Of a stretch of 64,000 nucleotides of DNA, positions 39,058 to 49,294 are shown in pieces. A model generated the notes under the pieces. That model was not told the origin of the DNA and did no database searches. It saw nothing but the letters and a program-made list of their open reading frames with translations. Source of the stretch: Clostridiales bacterium S5-A14a (GTDB taxonomy: Bacteria > Bacillota > Clostridia > Peptostreptococcales > Anaerovoracaceae). Positions within the stretch are counted from its first letter, which is position 1; each line of letters begins with the position of its first letter. Where the stretch lies: NCBI GenBank assembly GCA_000758905.1, contig JRNA01000016.1, positions 124,001-188,000 on the forward strand. The letters are read 5' to 3'. A program made the translations under genes and the position numbers.

Positions 39058-39849
39058 TTATAACATAAAAAAAGGATTCACATCAACTTTACTAGGAATA
39101 AATTCAATAGAAGTATTCGTTCTAGAATTTATCCTATCTCCATAAATCTTTGCAGCCTCAACTGCAAAAAATTTTTCCGTATGATAATGTCCCATATCAA
39201 CAACAGCCATCCCTAGTTCCAAACTATCCTGAGCACTATGATATTTTACATCCCCCGTCAAGAAAACATCGCAGTCAGCATTAAATGCATTAAGAATAAA
39301 ATCCGAACCTGAGCCCGCGCATAAACCTATTTTGTGCACAAGGTTTCCCCTGACGCCTGTAAACCTTACCTCATTCAAAGGCGTCCCTGTAGATTCACAA
39401 GCCATTTTGATAAATTCCTCTAAACTCATCCTTTCCTGAAGATACCCAGTCATTGCAAAGCCTTCACTGCCCTCTATAGTGCTCACATCTTTTAGGCCAA
39501 GCTGTTTAGCCAGGTAATCGCTCGTACCGCCATTAGCAACATCATAATTCGTATGTGCAGAGAAGACGGATATTTTGTTTGAAATCAGTTTTATCAGCAT
39601 TCTAGCCTTCGGATCGTCATCTGATATCACATTCACCTTTGAAAAAAGCAGCGGATGATGCGACAAAATAAGGTTGCAATCTTTTGATATCGCTTCGTTA
39701 ATAACCTCATCCGTAACTTCAAGAGTAGTAAGAACAGAATTTACGACTTCGTTAGAAAATTGGATTTGTTCACCTGAGTTATCCCATTCAGCAGCATTCT
39801 CGGTTGGAATTATCTCGTTAAAACTTTTAAAAATTTCTTTAATAAGCAT
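39058..39849 (-). CDS. Nif3-like dinuclear metal centre protein
   Basis: About 263 residues of the short NIF3/YqfO family. SHHPLLFSKVN and HTNYDVANGGTSDYLA give the metal-binding histidines, and VDMGHYHTEKF is the C-terminal metal site. Function is not clearly known; proposals include a GTP cyclohydrolase fold, and the trmK neighbour is conserved. I use the Met at 39849, because the longer reading to 39870 has no ribosome site. It overlaps trmK by 11 bases. Confidence 0.9.
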   Translation of the reverse strand: MLIKEIFKSFNEIIPTENAAEWDNSGEQIQFSNEVVNSVLTTLEVTDEVINEAISKDCNLILSHHPLLFSKVNVISDDDPKARMLIKLISNKISVFSAHTNYDVANGGTSDYLAKQLGLKDVSTIEGSEGFAMTGYLQERMSLEEFIKMACESTGTPLNEVRFTGVRGNLVHKIGLCAGSGSDFILNAFNADCDVFLTGDVKYHSAQDSLELGMAVVDMGHYHTEKFFAVEAAKIYGDRINSRTNTSIEFIPSKVDVNPFFML

Positions 39850-40615
39850 CGCTAAATTTTGTCTCCTCATATTTTTTGATTAGCATTTTGAGATGCCTAA
39901 CAATCGACTCAAAATGCCTTAGTTTAGCATCATTTACAGTATTGATAACGCCTTCAGTATTCTTAGACATGTTGTTTTTTAATTTAGTTAAAATAGCTTC
40001 ATTCTTTATCAGATGATACTGCAAATATTCTAATGTTAATTCGTTGGGTTCGTAGATTAAGGTTTCTGGAAAGAAGTCCGTTAGTAAAAATTCATCCTCC
40101 GAATAAGCTTCTAAATTATTTTCCACTTGTATATTAGAATTTTCACAGGGCTCTACAAGAAGTATTTCACAAAATCTCTCGCCTTCCTTGGCTATTCTCT
40201 CTTTTGTGATAGAAAATCCATTATCTCTAATCCACTTTCTCAGATAGGATATCTTGCTTCTCGGCTGAAGAATGATCTTCTTAAATGAATGAGATTTCCC
40301 TATATCAGCAGAAAGAATTTCAGCCATAAGTATACCGCCCATGCCTGCAATTACAGCATCATCAACCTCTCCTATACCAATCGGCGCAAGTCCATTACCA
40401 ACTCTAGCCGAGCATTCATTTATTAGCCCTTCAGAGATAATTAGCTCCTCCGCTTTTTTTAACGAATTTTTACTAATATCTGTAGCAATGGCATTGGTAC
40501 ATTTGCCCGATTTTATCAGATGGACTGGCAAAAAACCATGGTCAGTGCCTATGTCTGCCATGGTTTCTCCATATTCTATTAAATCAGCAATTGTTTCTAA
40601 TCTTTCGCTTAACAT
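39839..40615 (-). CDS. trmK: tRNA (adenine-N1) methyltransferase TrmK
   Basis: 258 residues with the TrmK signature: ERLETIADLIEYGETMADIGTDHGFLPVHL (SAM motif I and II), AGMGGILMAEIL (catalytic region) and LQPRSKISYLRKW. It methylates A22 of tRNA. rpoD, trmK and nif3 lie together, the usual Firmicutes order. The C-terminal 100 residues are lower in conservation and coiled. Confidence 0.93.
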   Translation of the reverse strand: MLSERLETIADLIEYGETMADIGTDHGFLPVHLIKSGKCTNAIATDISKNSLKKAEELIISEGLINECSARVGNGLAPIGIGEVDDAVIAGMGGILMAEILSADIGKSHSFKKIILQPRSKISYLRKWIRDNGFSITKERIAKEGERFCEILLVEPCENSNIQVENNLEAYSEDEFLLTDFFPETLIYEPNELTLEYLQYHLIKNEAILTKLKNNMSKNTEGVINTVNDAKLRHFESIVRHLKMLIKKYEETKFSDAY

Positions 40616-40639
40616 AATACTTGCAATTTATTTAATATT

Positions 40640-41854
40640 CTACTCTAAGTAATCTTTGAGTTTCTTGGATCTGCTAGGATGTCTCAGCTTTTTCAATGCT
40701 TTCGACTCTATCTGCCTTATTCTTTCTCTGGTTACTGAGAATTCTTTGCCCACTTCCTCAAGTGTCCTTGCTCTTCCATCCTCAATACCAAATCTGAGCA
40801 TTAACACTTTCTTCTCTCTTTCGGTGAGAGTATCAAGTACGTCGAGAAGTTGTTCTTTCAGCATTGAGAAAGCAGCAGCCTCAGATGGCGAAGGTGCATC
40901 ATCATCTGGTATAAAATCTCCAAGATGGCTATCTTCTTCCTCACCTATAGGCGTTTCAAGAGAAACTGGCTCTAAAGCAATTTTCTGAATTTCCCTAACC
41001 TTTTCAACAGTTATTCCCATCTCTAGAGCGATTTCCTCTGGCAGCGGCTCTCTACCATAATTCTGCAAGAGTTGTCTTGAAACCCTGATTAACTTATTGA
41101 TCGTTTCAACCATATGAACAGGTATTCTGATGGTTCTTGCCTGATCCGCTATAGACCTCGTAATTGCCTGTCTTATCCACCATGTAGCATAGGTCGAAAA
41201 CTTATATCCCTTTCTGTAGTCAAATTTGTCTACTGCCTTAATAAGCCCGAGATTTCCCTCCTGAATCAAATCGAGAAATAGCATTCCTCTGCCGACATAT
41301 CTCTTGGCGATACTTACAACAAGTCTGAGGTTTGCTTCGCAAAGCATTTTCTTTGCTAATTCATCTCCAGCTTCCATTCTCTTAGCAAGTTCGATTTCCT
41401 CCTCTGCCGTAAGCAGATGAACCTTGCCGATTTCCTTGAGATACATCCTCACAGGGTCATCTATATTTATCCCCTTAGGCAGTGTTGCATCGATATCTAC
41501 CTCACCTGACTCGTTCACAACAATACCATCGTCTTCATCATCATCAGCATCATCTTTTTCAAGGATTTCCGAAAAGTCTTCAGGCTGAGTTCCACCGATT
41601 TCAACGCCATTAGAGAGCAAAGTCTCATATATGTCATCTAGAACATTCTTGTCAAGGTCAATCTCTTCAAGATAATTTGCAACATCTGCATATGTCAACC
41701 TCTTTTTCTTTTTATCCGCCTCGATTGCAAGCTGTTTGATGACATAATTCTTAATTTCAGTCGGATTCATCTTCTCAATTTCAGATGAATCGAACACCAA
41801 AGCAGACTTATCAGTATGACTCATATTATCTCCACAGACTTTTTCTTGACTCAT
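40640..41854 (-). CDS. rpoD: RNA polymerase primary sigma factor
   Basis: 404 residues, a shortened sigma-70 of the SigA type. Region 1.2 ([12 protein letters not shown]), region 2 ([37 protein letters not shown]), region 3 and region 4 with the -35 reading helix [20 protein letters not shown] are clear. An acidic linker ([10 protein letters not shown]) is near residue 100 and the long region 1.1 of E. coli is replaced by a smaller helical segment. Two starts are possible: 41854, which overlaps dnaG with ATGA, and 41824; both have a GGAG site. Confidence 0.97.
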   Translation of the reverse strand: MSQEKVCGDNMSHTDKSALVFDSSEIEKMNPTEIKNYVIKQLAIEADKKKKRLTYADVANYLEEIDLDKNVLDDIYETLLSNGVEIGGTQPEDFSEILEKDDADDDEDDGIVVNESGEVDIDATLPKGINIDDPVRMYLKEIGKVHLLTAEEEIELAKRMEAGDELAKKMLCEANLRLVVSIAKRYVGRGMLFLDLIQEGNLGLIKAVDKFDYRKGYKFSTYATWWIRQAITRSIADQARTIRIPVHMVETINKLIRVSRQLLQNYGREPLPEEIALEMGITVEKVREIQKIALEPVSLETPIGEEEDSHLGDFIPDDDAPSPSEAAAFSMLKEQLLDVLDTLTEREKKVLMLRFGIEDGRARTLEEVGKEFSVTRERIRQIESKALKKLRHPSRSKKLKDYLE

Positions 41855-43611
41855 AAATCTACTCCCCCTCTTAGTTTCTTAATCTCTTTTTGTATCTTCA
41901 TTAATTTAATCTGTAGCCTCTCGGCTTCCTGTCCTTCTTCTTCCTCATCAGCAAGCGCAATTATATCAAGAATCCGCCTTTCCTTTGCACCAAGTTCAGC
42001 AAGTCTCGCACTGCTCATGCAATCGACAAAAGAACTTTCGACATCCACAATTGGAACACCGCTGATTATCTCGTCAATCTTATACCCCTCTTCCGGGTTC
42101 ATTGCATCCTTAATTCTATTCTCATCTAGAAATCCGTCCGAGGCGCTAATCTCATTCTCAATCAAGGAAAAAATTTCTCTTCCCATCTCCGTTGTTATAA
42201 CACCATCTGAAAACTCATGCTCTTTGAACTTAACAAAATAACTGCCGTCCATAAAGAATATTTTGAACAGGACTTTTTCCGTCGTAGAAAGATTCCTGTC
42301 CCCTGTTTCAACGGTTTTCTCAATTCGCTTTGATGCTTCAGTCTTACCCTGGTTCCCTATCTGGAACAAAATATTTTTGTAATCAAGATCAAGCGATCGA
42401 CCAACCTTCTGTGCATATACTTCTCTTTCAACGGGAGATAATTTTTCAAAAATAGCAGACAATGATTTAACATAGCCAATTTTACCATCACCAGTTGTGA
42501 GATCGTAATCTCTTGCAATATGTCTAAGTTGATAATCCGTACCACTCACGGCATTAGAAACCAAATTTAAAAATTCTTCTTTGCCGTGTGTTTTAACATA
42601 TTCGTCAGGATCTTTACCGTCGTCCACGTGTAATACAGAAACCGAAACACCAGCATCTCTTAGGACATCTACACCCTTATACGCCGCATTCCTGCCTGCA
42701 TCATCAGAATCATAAGAAAGCACAATCTTCTTGGAATATCTTTTCAAAATTTTACCATGGTTTTCTGTTAGAGCGGTTCCAAGCGTTGCAACGACATTTT
42801 TGATACCACACTGGTAGAGCCCAATCGCATCCATATAGCCCTCTACAACTATCAAAAAATCTGAATTACGCAAATATTCTCTGGCAAAATTTAGCGAAAA
42901 CAAATTGTTGCTCTTATGGAATATCGGATTTTCAGGTGAGTTTATATATTTAGCTCCCTGATTATCCAAAGTTCTTCCGCCAAAACCTATGACCCTTCCA
43001 TTAGTACTGATTATCGGAAAAATCACTCTATTTCTGAATCTGTCATATTTTCTACCCTTATTTACAGATATTAAACCTAACTCAGAAAGAGTCTTTTCGT
43101 CATATCCAAGGGCGGCCATATGATTGTATAGACTGTCCCATTTTTCATCAGCATACCCAATTCCAAACTTCGTGATAATATCAATATCCATCTTCCTGAC
43201 GTCAGTTAGGTAGTGCATTGCTTCGTTATGCCTTGACAAAAGCGATCTCACAAAATATCTGGCTGCGTCCTTGTTTGCTTTGTAATACACGTCTTTGCTG
43301 TCATCATATGCGGTCTTTTCAAGGGTAAAGCCCTTATCCTTGGCGATCTTCTCTATTGCTTCAATAAAGTCTAGATTATAATATTTCTTAACGAATTCGA
43401 TTGCATCTCCTGATACTCCGCATCCAAAACATTTAAAAATTTGTTTATCAGGTGACACTACAAAAGAAGGTGTCTTTTCACCATGAAATGGACAGCAAGC
43501 CTTGTAGTTAGCCCCTGTTTTCTTAAGTTGTATAGCATTGCTTATAACCTCTACAATGTCTATTTCTGCTTTTAAATTTTCAATGCTTTGATGAGAATAT
43601 GATGCTCTCAT
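41851..43611 (-). CDS. dnaG: DNA primase
   Basis: 586 residues. The N-terminal zinc domain ([11 protein letters not shown]... [14 protein letters not shown], residues 41-70) is followed by the RNA polymerase/TOPRIM core (ARG-type [34 protein letters not shown]) and a C-terminal helicase-binding region. It makes primers for replication together with DnaB. It overlaps dgt by one base and rpoD by four, so the three are coupled. Confidence 0.97.
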   Translation of the reverse strand: MRASYSHQSIENLKAEIDIVEVISNAIQLKKTGANYKACCPFHGEKTPSFVVSPDKQIFKCFGCGVSGDAIEFVKKYYNLDFIEAIEKIAKDKGFTLEKTAYDDSKDVYYKANKDAARYFVRSLLSRHNEAMHYLTDVRKMDIDIITKFGIGYADEKWDSLYNHMAALGYDEKTLSELGLISVNKGRKYDRFRNRVIFPIISTNGRVIGFGGRTLDNQGAKYINSPENPIFHKSNNLFSLNFAREYLRNSDFLIVVEGYMDAIGLYQCGIKNVVATLGTALTENHGKILKRYSKKIVLSYDSDDAGRNAAYKGVDVLRDAGVSVSVLHVDDGKDPDEYVKTHGKEEFLNLVSNAVSGTDYQLRHIARDYDLTTGDGKIGYVKSLSAIFEKLSPVEREVYAQKVGRSLDLDYKNILFQIGNQGKTEASKRIEKTVETGDRNLSTTEKVLFKIFFMDGSYFVKFKEHEFSDGVITTEMGREIFSLIENEISASDGFLDENRIKDAMNPEEGYKIDEIISGVPIVDVESSFVDCMSSARLAELGAKERRILDIIALADEEEEGQEAERLQIKLMKIQKEIKKLRGGVDL

Positions 43612-44603
43612 TACCTCAACTCCTCATATTTATTCATTGCAAACCGATCCGTCATACCTGCTACATAATCTTTTGCTGCCACATGAACACCCTCTTCTTT
43701 TGCAATTTCAATCATATCATCAGGTAGTTCATCAACATGATCAATGTAATAGTAATATAGAAATTTTATGATATCCTCAGCTCTTTTTATATCGTCCTTT
43801 TTTTTAACATCTGCATTATTATAAACATGCTCAAACATAAATGATCTGAGTTCCAAAAGCATCTTATTGTCCACAGTGTCCATTCCGATTCTATCTCTAC
43901 CATCACTGTAGGAAATTACGCTTTCTATCATTTTTGTAATCCTTTGGCTCTTTCTTTCGCCGAAGAAGGCAACGGGTTTCTTCGGGAGCATATCAAAGGT
44001 GATCGCACCACTCCTTATTGCATCATCTATATCGTGGTTTATGTATGCAATTCGGTCACTTAAATTAACAACCTGTCCTTCGAGGGTTGCTGCCTTAAGT
44101 GAACCTGTGTGATTTACTATGCCGTCTCTGACTTCCCACGTTAAATTGAGTCCCCTTGTGCTGCTCGTTCCCTCAATCTTTTCAACAACTCTGAGGCTCT
44201 GAACATTATGCCTAAAACCACCGGGGTGGATCTGATTTAAAACTTTTTCACCGCTGTGTCCAAACGGGGTATGCCCAAGATCATGACCCATTGCAATGGC
44301 CTCAGTTAGATCTTCATTCAACTGTAATATTCGAGAAATTGTTCTTGCAATCTGTGCAACCTCTAGTGTGTGAGTCAGTCTTGTTCTATAGTGGTCACCC
44401 TCAGGCGAAAGAAAAACCTGTGTTTTGTGCATCAGTCTTCTAAATGCTTTCGAATGTATGATGCGATCTCTATCCCTTTGAAAATCAGTTCTATACTTGC
44501 AAGGTGTCTCGACTGAGTCTCTTCCTTTTGATTCTCGAGACTTTGCTGCATTTTCACTTAAAATTTCGTATTCTCTATTTTCAATATCTTCTCTAAGAAT
44601 CAT
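43611..44603 (-). CDS. dgt: Deoxyguanosinetriphosphate triphosphohydrolase-like HD protein
   Basis: About 330 residues. HRDRIIHSKAFRRLMHKTQVFL, RTRLTHTLEVAQIARTI (first HD His), AMGHDLGHTPFGHSGE (HD motif) and LNLTWEVRDGI match the dNTP triphosphohydrolase family. The enzyme removes triphosphate from dNTPs and so limits dNTP pools. Clostridial members may be type 2 enzymes of uncertain preference. GGAAGG is seven bases before the ATG at 44603; the earlier Met at 44684 lies inside dut and lacks a site. It is close to dnaG and dut, which both touch replication. Confidence 0.92.
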   Translation of the reverse strand: MILREDIENREYEILSENAAKSRESKGRDSVETPCKYRTDFQRDRDRIIHSKAFRRLMHKTQVFLSPEGDHYRTRLTHTLEVAQIARTISRILQLNEDLTEAIAMGHDLGHTPFGHSGEKVLNQIHPGGFRHNVQSLRVVEKIEGTSSTRGLNLTWEVRDGIVNHTGSLKAATLEGQVVNLSDRIAYINHDIDDAIRSGAITFDMLPKKPVAFFGERKSQRITKMIESVISYSDGRDRIGMDTVDNKMLLELRSFMFEHVYNNADVKKKDDIKRAEDIIKFLYYYYIDHVDELPDDMIEIAKEEGVHVAAKDYVAGMTDRFAMNKYEELR

Positions 44604-44607
44604 AGAG

Positions 44608-45048
44608 TTACCTTCCTGTATGCCCGAACCCTCCGGCTCCGCGCTTTGTTTTCTCCAAACTTTCAACAGAATCCACGGGTTCAAATTTTACACTTTCATA
44701 TCTTGCAAAAACGATCTGTGCTATGCGATCGCCTGATTCAACAGTAAAATCCTCACTTCCCAGGTTGATCATCGGAACCTTTAGTTCTCCCCTGTAGTCC
44801 GCATCAACTGTACCGACACCGTTTACCATAGTGAGGCCGTTTTTTATCGACAAGCCGCTCCTAGCTCTTACCTGTCCCTCAAATCCATTTGGAATTTCAA
44901 GAAAAATGCCAGTTGGAATTAGCACTCTTTCCATGGGTTTTATTGTCAGCGGCTCATCAAGCATAGCTCTCAGATCAAGACCAGCCGAATTTTCAGTTTC
45001 ATATTTGGGGATTTCCCCGCTTTTCGAAAAAATTTTTACATAGGTCAT
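44608..45048 (-). CDS. dut: dUTP diphosphatase
   Basis: 146 residues of the trimeric dUTPase. All five motifs are seen: AGLDLRA, RSGLS, GTVDADYRGEL, GDRIAQIVF and RGAGGFGHTGR at the C-terminus. It removes dUTP, limiting uracil in DNA and giving dUMP for thymidylate. It overlaps the M16 peptidase by four bases, and dgt follows. Confidence 0.96.
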   Translation of the reverse strand: MTYVKIFSKSGEIPKYETENSAGLDLRAMLDEPLTIKPMERVLIPTGIFLEIPNGFEGQVRARSGLSIKNGLTMVNGVGTVDADYRGELKVPMINLGSEDFTVESGDRIAQIVFARYESVKFEPVDSVESLEKTKRGAGGFGHTGR

Positions 45049-46301
45049 TTAGACACCATCATCTTTCTCAAATCCAGACGCTCCCTGCCCGTCACTGCAA
45101 CAGCAGAATATTTTGTGAAATCCGAAATAATTGAAATCAAATCCTCAACCTCGGATTTTGTTATCGAGTCATAGGCATTTACAATTTCTTCAATCGGCAT
45201 AACCCTATCAAGTAGAATCGCCATCCTACCATTTGTCAACATCCTTGATGCCGTGCTCTCCTGGCTGAATACAAAACCGGCTTTAAGCTGCTCCTTTGAT
45301 GCCTCAAGTTCGTCATCCTCAATGCCCTTATCAGCTAAGAGTGAAATCTCGTGCTTAATGCCTCTAATCGCATCCGCAACCTTACTTCGGTTCAGCCCCG
45401 CATATATCTTAAAGTATCCAAGATCCTTGTATGAGGCGACCATCGAGAAAATTGAATAAGCTAAGCCTTGCTCTTCCCGGATATTCCTAAAGAGCCTCGA
45501 ACTCATAGTCCCTCCCAAAATATTATTAAGAACCTGCATAGGATAGTATCTGCTATCTTCTATACCAAAAGTCGGAAGGCCCATGCAGAGATTACACTGC
45601 TCTATGTCTTTTTGCACAACCTTAATATTAGGCCTATATTCTGATTCAACAAAAGAGATTTCATCCGCAACCGGGTCAAGTTTCTCAAATTGATTTTCGA
45701 AGTAAGAAATCACTTCGTCTTCGTTGAATTTACCGGCAATACTGACTATGATATTATCCTTTGTATATCTTTTTTTGACGTAATCTCGCATTACATTCTG
45801 AGTAATCCTCTTAAGGCTAGTAGGAGTGCCGATTATTGAATTCCCAAGAGGATTGCCCTTGAAAATTAGCTCAGTGGACAAATCGTGCGCTAGGTCCTCT
45901 GGCGAATCAAGTGTCATCTTGATCTCTTCTTCAATGACATATCTCTCCTTATTCATCTCTTCTTTGGGGAAGATTGAATTTTCGACCATGTCCACAAGAA
46001 CATCTGCACCCTCAAAAAGCTTGGAAGAAACGAGTTTTACATGGTAACAAGTAGCTTCCTTTCCCGTGAAGGCATTGATGCTCCCACCAATTCTATCGAT
46101 TTCCCTAGATATATCAGAATAAGTCCTCTTCTCAGTTCCCTTAAACATCATATGTTCAACAAAATGCGATACCCCTGCGTATTTTTTCTCTTCATATAGA
46201 GAACCCGTCTTTATCCAAATCCCTAGGGTTACAGATTCAACTTCTTTCACAGGGTCCATAATCAATCTGATCCCATTTGATAAATTTTTTATTTCAAGCA
46301 T
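45045..46301 (-). CDS. M16 family zinc peptidase (YmxG/PqqL-like)
   Basis: 418 residues. The inverted zinc motif HFVEHMMFKG (HxxEH, about residue 46-50) with the downstream YVIEEEIKM glutamate, followed by a second insulinase-like half, is typical of YmxG/mitochondrial processing peptidase relatives. Often it lies near dut in Clostridia and Bacillus. Its substrate is not known. The RBS GAGGAG is well placed. It is 28 bases from the MBL gene. Confidence 0.92.
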   Translation of the reverse strand: MLEIKNLSNGIRLIMDPVKEVESVTLGIWIKTGSLYEEKKYAGVSHFVEHMMFKGTEKRTYSDISREIDRIGGSINAFTGKEATCYHVKLVSSKLFEGADVLVDMVENSIFPKEEMNKERYVIEEEIKMTLDSPEDLAHDLSTELIFKGNPLGNSIIGTPTSLKRITQNVMRDYVKKRYTKDNIIVSIAGKFNEDEVISYFENQFEKLDPVADEISFVESEYRPNIKVVQKDIEQCNLCMGLPTFGIEDSRYYPMQVLNNILGGTMSSRLFRNIREEQGLAYSIFSMVASYKDLGYFKIYAGLNRSKVADAIRGIKHEISLLADKGIEDDELEASKEQLKAGFVFSQESTASRMLTNGRMAILLDRVMPIEEIVNAYDSITKSEVEDLISIISDFTKYSAVAVTGRERLDLRKMMVSK

Positions 46302-46329
46302 TCTTATAACTCCTCAATACTTTTTCATA

Positions 46330-47331
46330 TCATTCATAATCTTTGTATAATTTAATAATGTTATTTATTATATGTTTGCCATTTTCTTCAAATGCAGCAT
46401 AAGGCTGGGCGTTTCCACGTTCCTCACTCCAATAAGCTTCTTTGTATTTTTGAAAAATTTCATCCCTTGATAGTCCTTTTTTGTAGTTGCACAAAATAAG
46501 ATTTTTCTCTTTCTCAGCCAAACTCATATACCAATCGAAAAATTCATCTGTATACCCCTTTGGAGTTAGCCCAAAATGTGGAATCATCAGCTGCGAGGCT
46601 CCGTATGCTTTGCACTTCTTCGCTGATTCTACGCTCTCCCAATAGTTCTTAACAAAGGCTGTGTGAAGGACGTCTTTGTTCCTTAGGACTCCTGTGCTCT
46701 CACATGTGAGTAACAAACGCATAGGCTCAAGTGCAAATACAAGAGAACAGTCCGTATGCCCCCTACACTCCATCACTCTAATTTTGATATCACCTAGATC
46801 GATAACATCACCGTCTTTACATACAACGTCGACCCTTAGGCCATCCGTTATGATGTCAGGGATTTCATGCTTTTCAAAATCCGTTCCATATGCAGTTTGG
46901 AATTCCTCGTACGCTGCCTCTCCAAGGCGCTTCATAGTTCTTCGAGCACCCTCGCTTTTAAAAACTGATTTTGCTTTCTCAGCAGCATAAACAGTTGCAT
47001 CAGGCCATTCCTGCAAAATATATGGAAGAGCACCTATGTGGTCATAATGTGTGTGTGAGAGCAAAATAAAGTCTAGCTTACTTTTTCCATGCGACCTTAG
47101 TTCCCTATGAATATTATCGATAGTGCCATTTGCGGCGTAAGCCATGCCACAGTCGTAAAGAGCAGTCTTTTCAGATCCAAATATTAAAAAAGTCTCTCCG
47201 CCAAAGCCCGACGTCACCCTTGCGAGATATTCAGGAAATCCGAATCTATCCTGTCCCGGAAAACTATGATAGATGCTTGCGGAAAATTCTTCATGCTTTT
47301 CGTTCTTATTATTCTTTAAATTTTGTTCCAT
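46330..47331 (-). CDS. MBL-fold metallo-hydrolase of unknown substrate
   Basis: 333 residues. SHTHYDHIGALPYIL gives the metal motif near residue 93, and ECRGHTDCSLVFAL and PHFGLTPKG add further ligands. Family-level call only: the enzyme is a hydrolase, perhaps of a lactone or thioester. The N-terminus (MEQNLKNNKNEKHEE) is unusually polar, and it overlaps the YkvI gene by 23 bases. The C-terminal 90 residues form a helical extension. Confidence 0.85.
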   Translation of the reverse strand: MEQNLKNNKNEKHEEFSASIYHSFPGQDRFGFPEYLARVTSGFGGETFLIFGSEKTALYDCGMAYAANGTIDNIHRELRSHGKSKLDFILLSHTHYDHIGALPYILQEWPDATVYAAEKAKSVFKSEGARRTMKRLGEAAYEEFQTAYGTDFEKHEIPDIITDGLRVDVVCKDGDVIDLGDIKIRVMECRGHTDCSLVFALEPMRLLLTCESTGVLRNKDVLHTAFVKNYWESVESAKKCKAYGASQLMIPHFGLTPKGYTDEFFDWYMSLAEKEKNLILCNYKKGLSRDEIFQKYKEAYWSEERGNAQPYAAFEENGKHIINNIIKLYKDYE

Positions 47332-48379
47332 GACCCTTATATACCCTAAAAAAATTAATAATTATCATGAAAATTATTAAAAATCCTATTATTCCTATTA
47401 TAGGAAAGACTATTGCTACAATGCGTCTAAATCCTGCAAGCCCAAGAAAGAAACCTATAATTGCCAAAGCAACTATTATATAATTTTTATATTTTCCTTC
47501 TTTAATCTTTGTGGTGACTCCATAAAATGTGCTGGTTGCAGCAGAATATATGGCAAAAAATAGAACTATACTGTATATGAAGTTAAAGGCATAGGAAACC
47601 CTTCCTACCATGCCAAGCATCGGCAGGTCAAGACTGTCAGCAAACATAGGATCCTTCGCCAACGCTAAATTAAGCGAAAAAGCCATCACAAATAGGATAA
47701 ACCCACCAAGAGCAGCTCCCCTAATGACAGTTTTCGTGCTATATCCCTGCATTCCCGCCTTAGACATCATAGGTATTGTTCCAATGAAGTTATATGCCAG
47801 ATATACAAGTGCTGACAAATACCACTTAGGTGCCAGCGGGCTAGGCTTTGCTGTGTAATCCATTGAAGAATTAGGCGTATGGAACAAAATAATATAGAAC
47901 GATCCACCAGCCACTACAAAGACCAAAATTGGCATTAGCCAATTAAAGACCTTTGAAATCCTTTCGAAATTTCCTAGTACCGTAAAAATCACCATTACAA
48001 CTATTGCCAATCCACCAATTGCCCTATGTATTCCAAATTGCTGTGATACAAACGCTCCACCCGCTGCAGACATCGTAACAAGTGGGACAAAGATTACCAC
48101 AGCAAGCACATATCCAAGAGCCGAAGCAGCTGTTTTGTTCTCAAATGGCAAAATAACTTTTCCCATATCATTTGAGTTGATTTTTCTCCCGATATATACG
48201 AGCATTATGCCAAAGATTATGAATAGACAGCCTGCAAGCAGTAGCCCAATAATTCCCATTTTCCCAAACACGCCAAAATATTGCCAGATTTCTCTACCCG
48301 ATGCAAATCCAGCGCCTATGATCGATCCGACATATATCATAGCAATTGCAAATGAGCCTATTTTTCTATTCTCTTCCAA
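47309..48379 (-). CDS. YkvI-family membrane protein, APC-type transporter
   Basis: 356 residues with about ten hydrophobic segments and the YkvI start IAMIYVGSIIGAGFASGREIWQYF. The GAGFASG turn resembles the sodium-coupled APC fold core, where a glycine-rich break in helix 1 binds substrate. Function unknown; amino acid or sulphonate-type uptake is possible. Start is a TTG with GGAG about ten bases upstream. It overlaps the MBL gene at its 3' end. Confidence 0.82.
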   Translation of the reverse strand: MEENRKIGSFAIAMIYVGSIIGAGFASGREIWQYFGVFGKMGIIGLLLAGCLFIIFGIMLVYIGRKINSNDMGKVILPFENKTAASALGYVLAVVIFVPLVTMSAAGGAFVSQQFGIHRAIGGLAIVVMVIFTVLGNFERISKVFNWLMPILVFVVAGGSFYIILFHTPNSSMDYTAKPSPLAPKWYLSALVYLAYNFIGTIPMMSKAGMQGYSTKTVIRGAALGGFILFVMAFSLNLALAKDPMFADSLDLPMLGMVGRVSYAFNFIYSIVLFFAIYSAATSTFYGVTTKIKEGKYKNYIIVALAIIGFFLGLAGFRRIVAIVFPIIGIIGFLIIFMIIINFFRVYKGHGTKFKE

Positions 48380-48400
48380 TACTGATTTCTCCTACAAATA

Positions 48401-49294
48401 TTAACGATAATCCTTGTATTCGCCGTAGCTGAAGAACGCAAGTCCTATCCAAATGCTTACAAAGGCTGAAAATTGAATTACATCAAATGGCTCTCTAAAG
48501 TAGTATATGCCGAGCAGTAGTGATATTGATGGTGATAAGTACTCGGTCAATCCCAGTGTCACGAGTGGAAGCTTTGATGCTGCAAAAGAAAAAAGACCCA
48601 TAGGTGCAGCGGTTAATATTCCGCATAACGACATAAGAATAATTTTCTTCGTTTCAATATTTCCAGCAAGTCCGTGTCCTGCCAATTCTGTATAGCAAAT
48701 GATGATTAATACTATGGGAACGAGGATGGCGGTTTCGTAAAACAGTGCCTGCATAACGGGTAATTTATATGTTTTCTTGATAGCGGCATATGACGCGAAG
48801 CTGAGTGCTAGTCCAAGTGCTATGACCGGCATCTCCCTATAACCAATTATCATTATTGCAAGTCCCACAAGTGCAAATCCTATAGCCGCTCTTTTGAAAT
48901 TATTCATTTTTTCGTGGAAAAATATTTTACCAGATATACAGACCATGAGGGGTTCAATAAAGTAACCCATACATGTTTGAATAACATATCCTGCATTAAC
49001 AGCCCATATGTATGTAGACCAGTTTATGGTAATCAGAATGCCTGCAAGTAGGTAAACTAAAAGTTTTTTCTTGTCCTCAAACATTTGCCTGAACACTTTA
49101 ACAGGCCCTATGGTAAAACAGCAGATTATATAGCACATTATGGACATCAAAACTATTCTGTAGATAATTATGGTAAATGAGCTAATCGGTTTGAGCGCAT
49201 CCCAATATATGGGGAGTAAGCCCCAGAGGACACCACAAAACAATGTCGACATCATTCCGAGTCTATATTGATTTTTATCAAAATTATCTCTCAT
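48401..49294 (-). CDS. rarD: EamA-type permease RarD
   Basis: About 297 residues with ten membrane segments in two repeats, matching RarD: GVLWGLLPIYWDALKPISSF, NWSTYIWAVNAGYVIQTCMGYFIEPL and LTAAPMGLFSFAASKLPLVTLGLTEYLSP. Relatives were named for chloramphenicol resistance but the natural substrate is unknown. I start at the ATG ending at 49294, which has GGGGAGG just upstream. It overlaps the unknown acidic gene. Confidence 0.9.
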   Translation of the reverse strand: MRDNFDKNQYRLGMMSTLFCGVLWGLLPIYWDALKPISSFTIIIYRIVLMSIMCYIICCFTIGPVKVFRQMFEDKKKLLVYLLAGILITINWSTYIWAVNAGYVIQTCMGYFIEPLMVCISGKIFFHEKMNNFKRAAIGFALVGLAIMIIGYREMPVIALGLALSFASYAAIKKTYKLPVMQALFYETAILVPIVLIIICYTELAGHGLAGNIETKKIILMSLCGILTAAPMGLFSFAASKLPLVTLGLTEYLSPSISLLLGIYYFREPFDVIQFSAFVSIWIGLAFFSYGEYKDYR

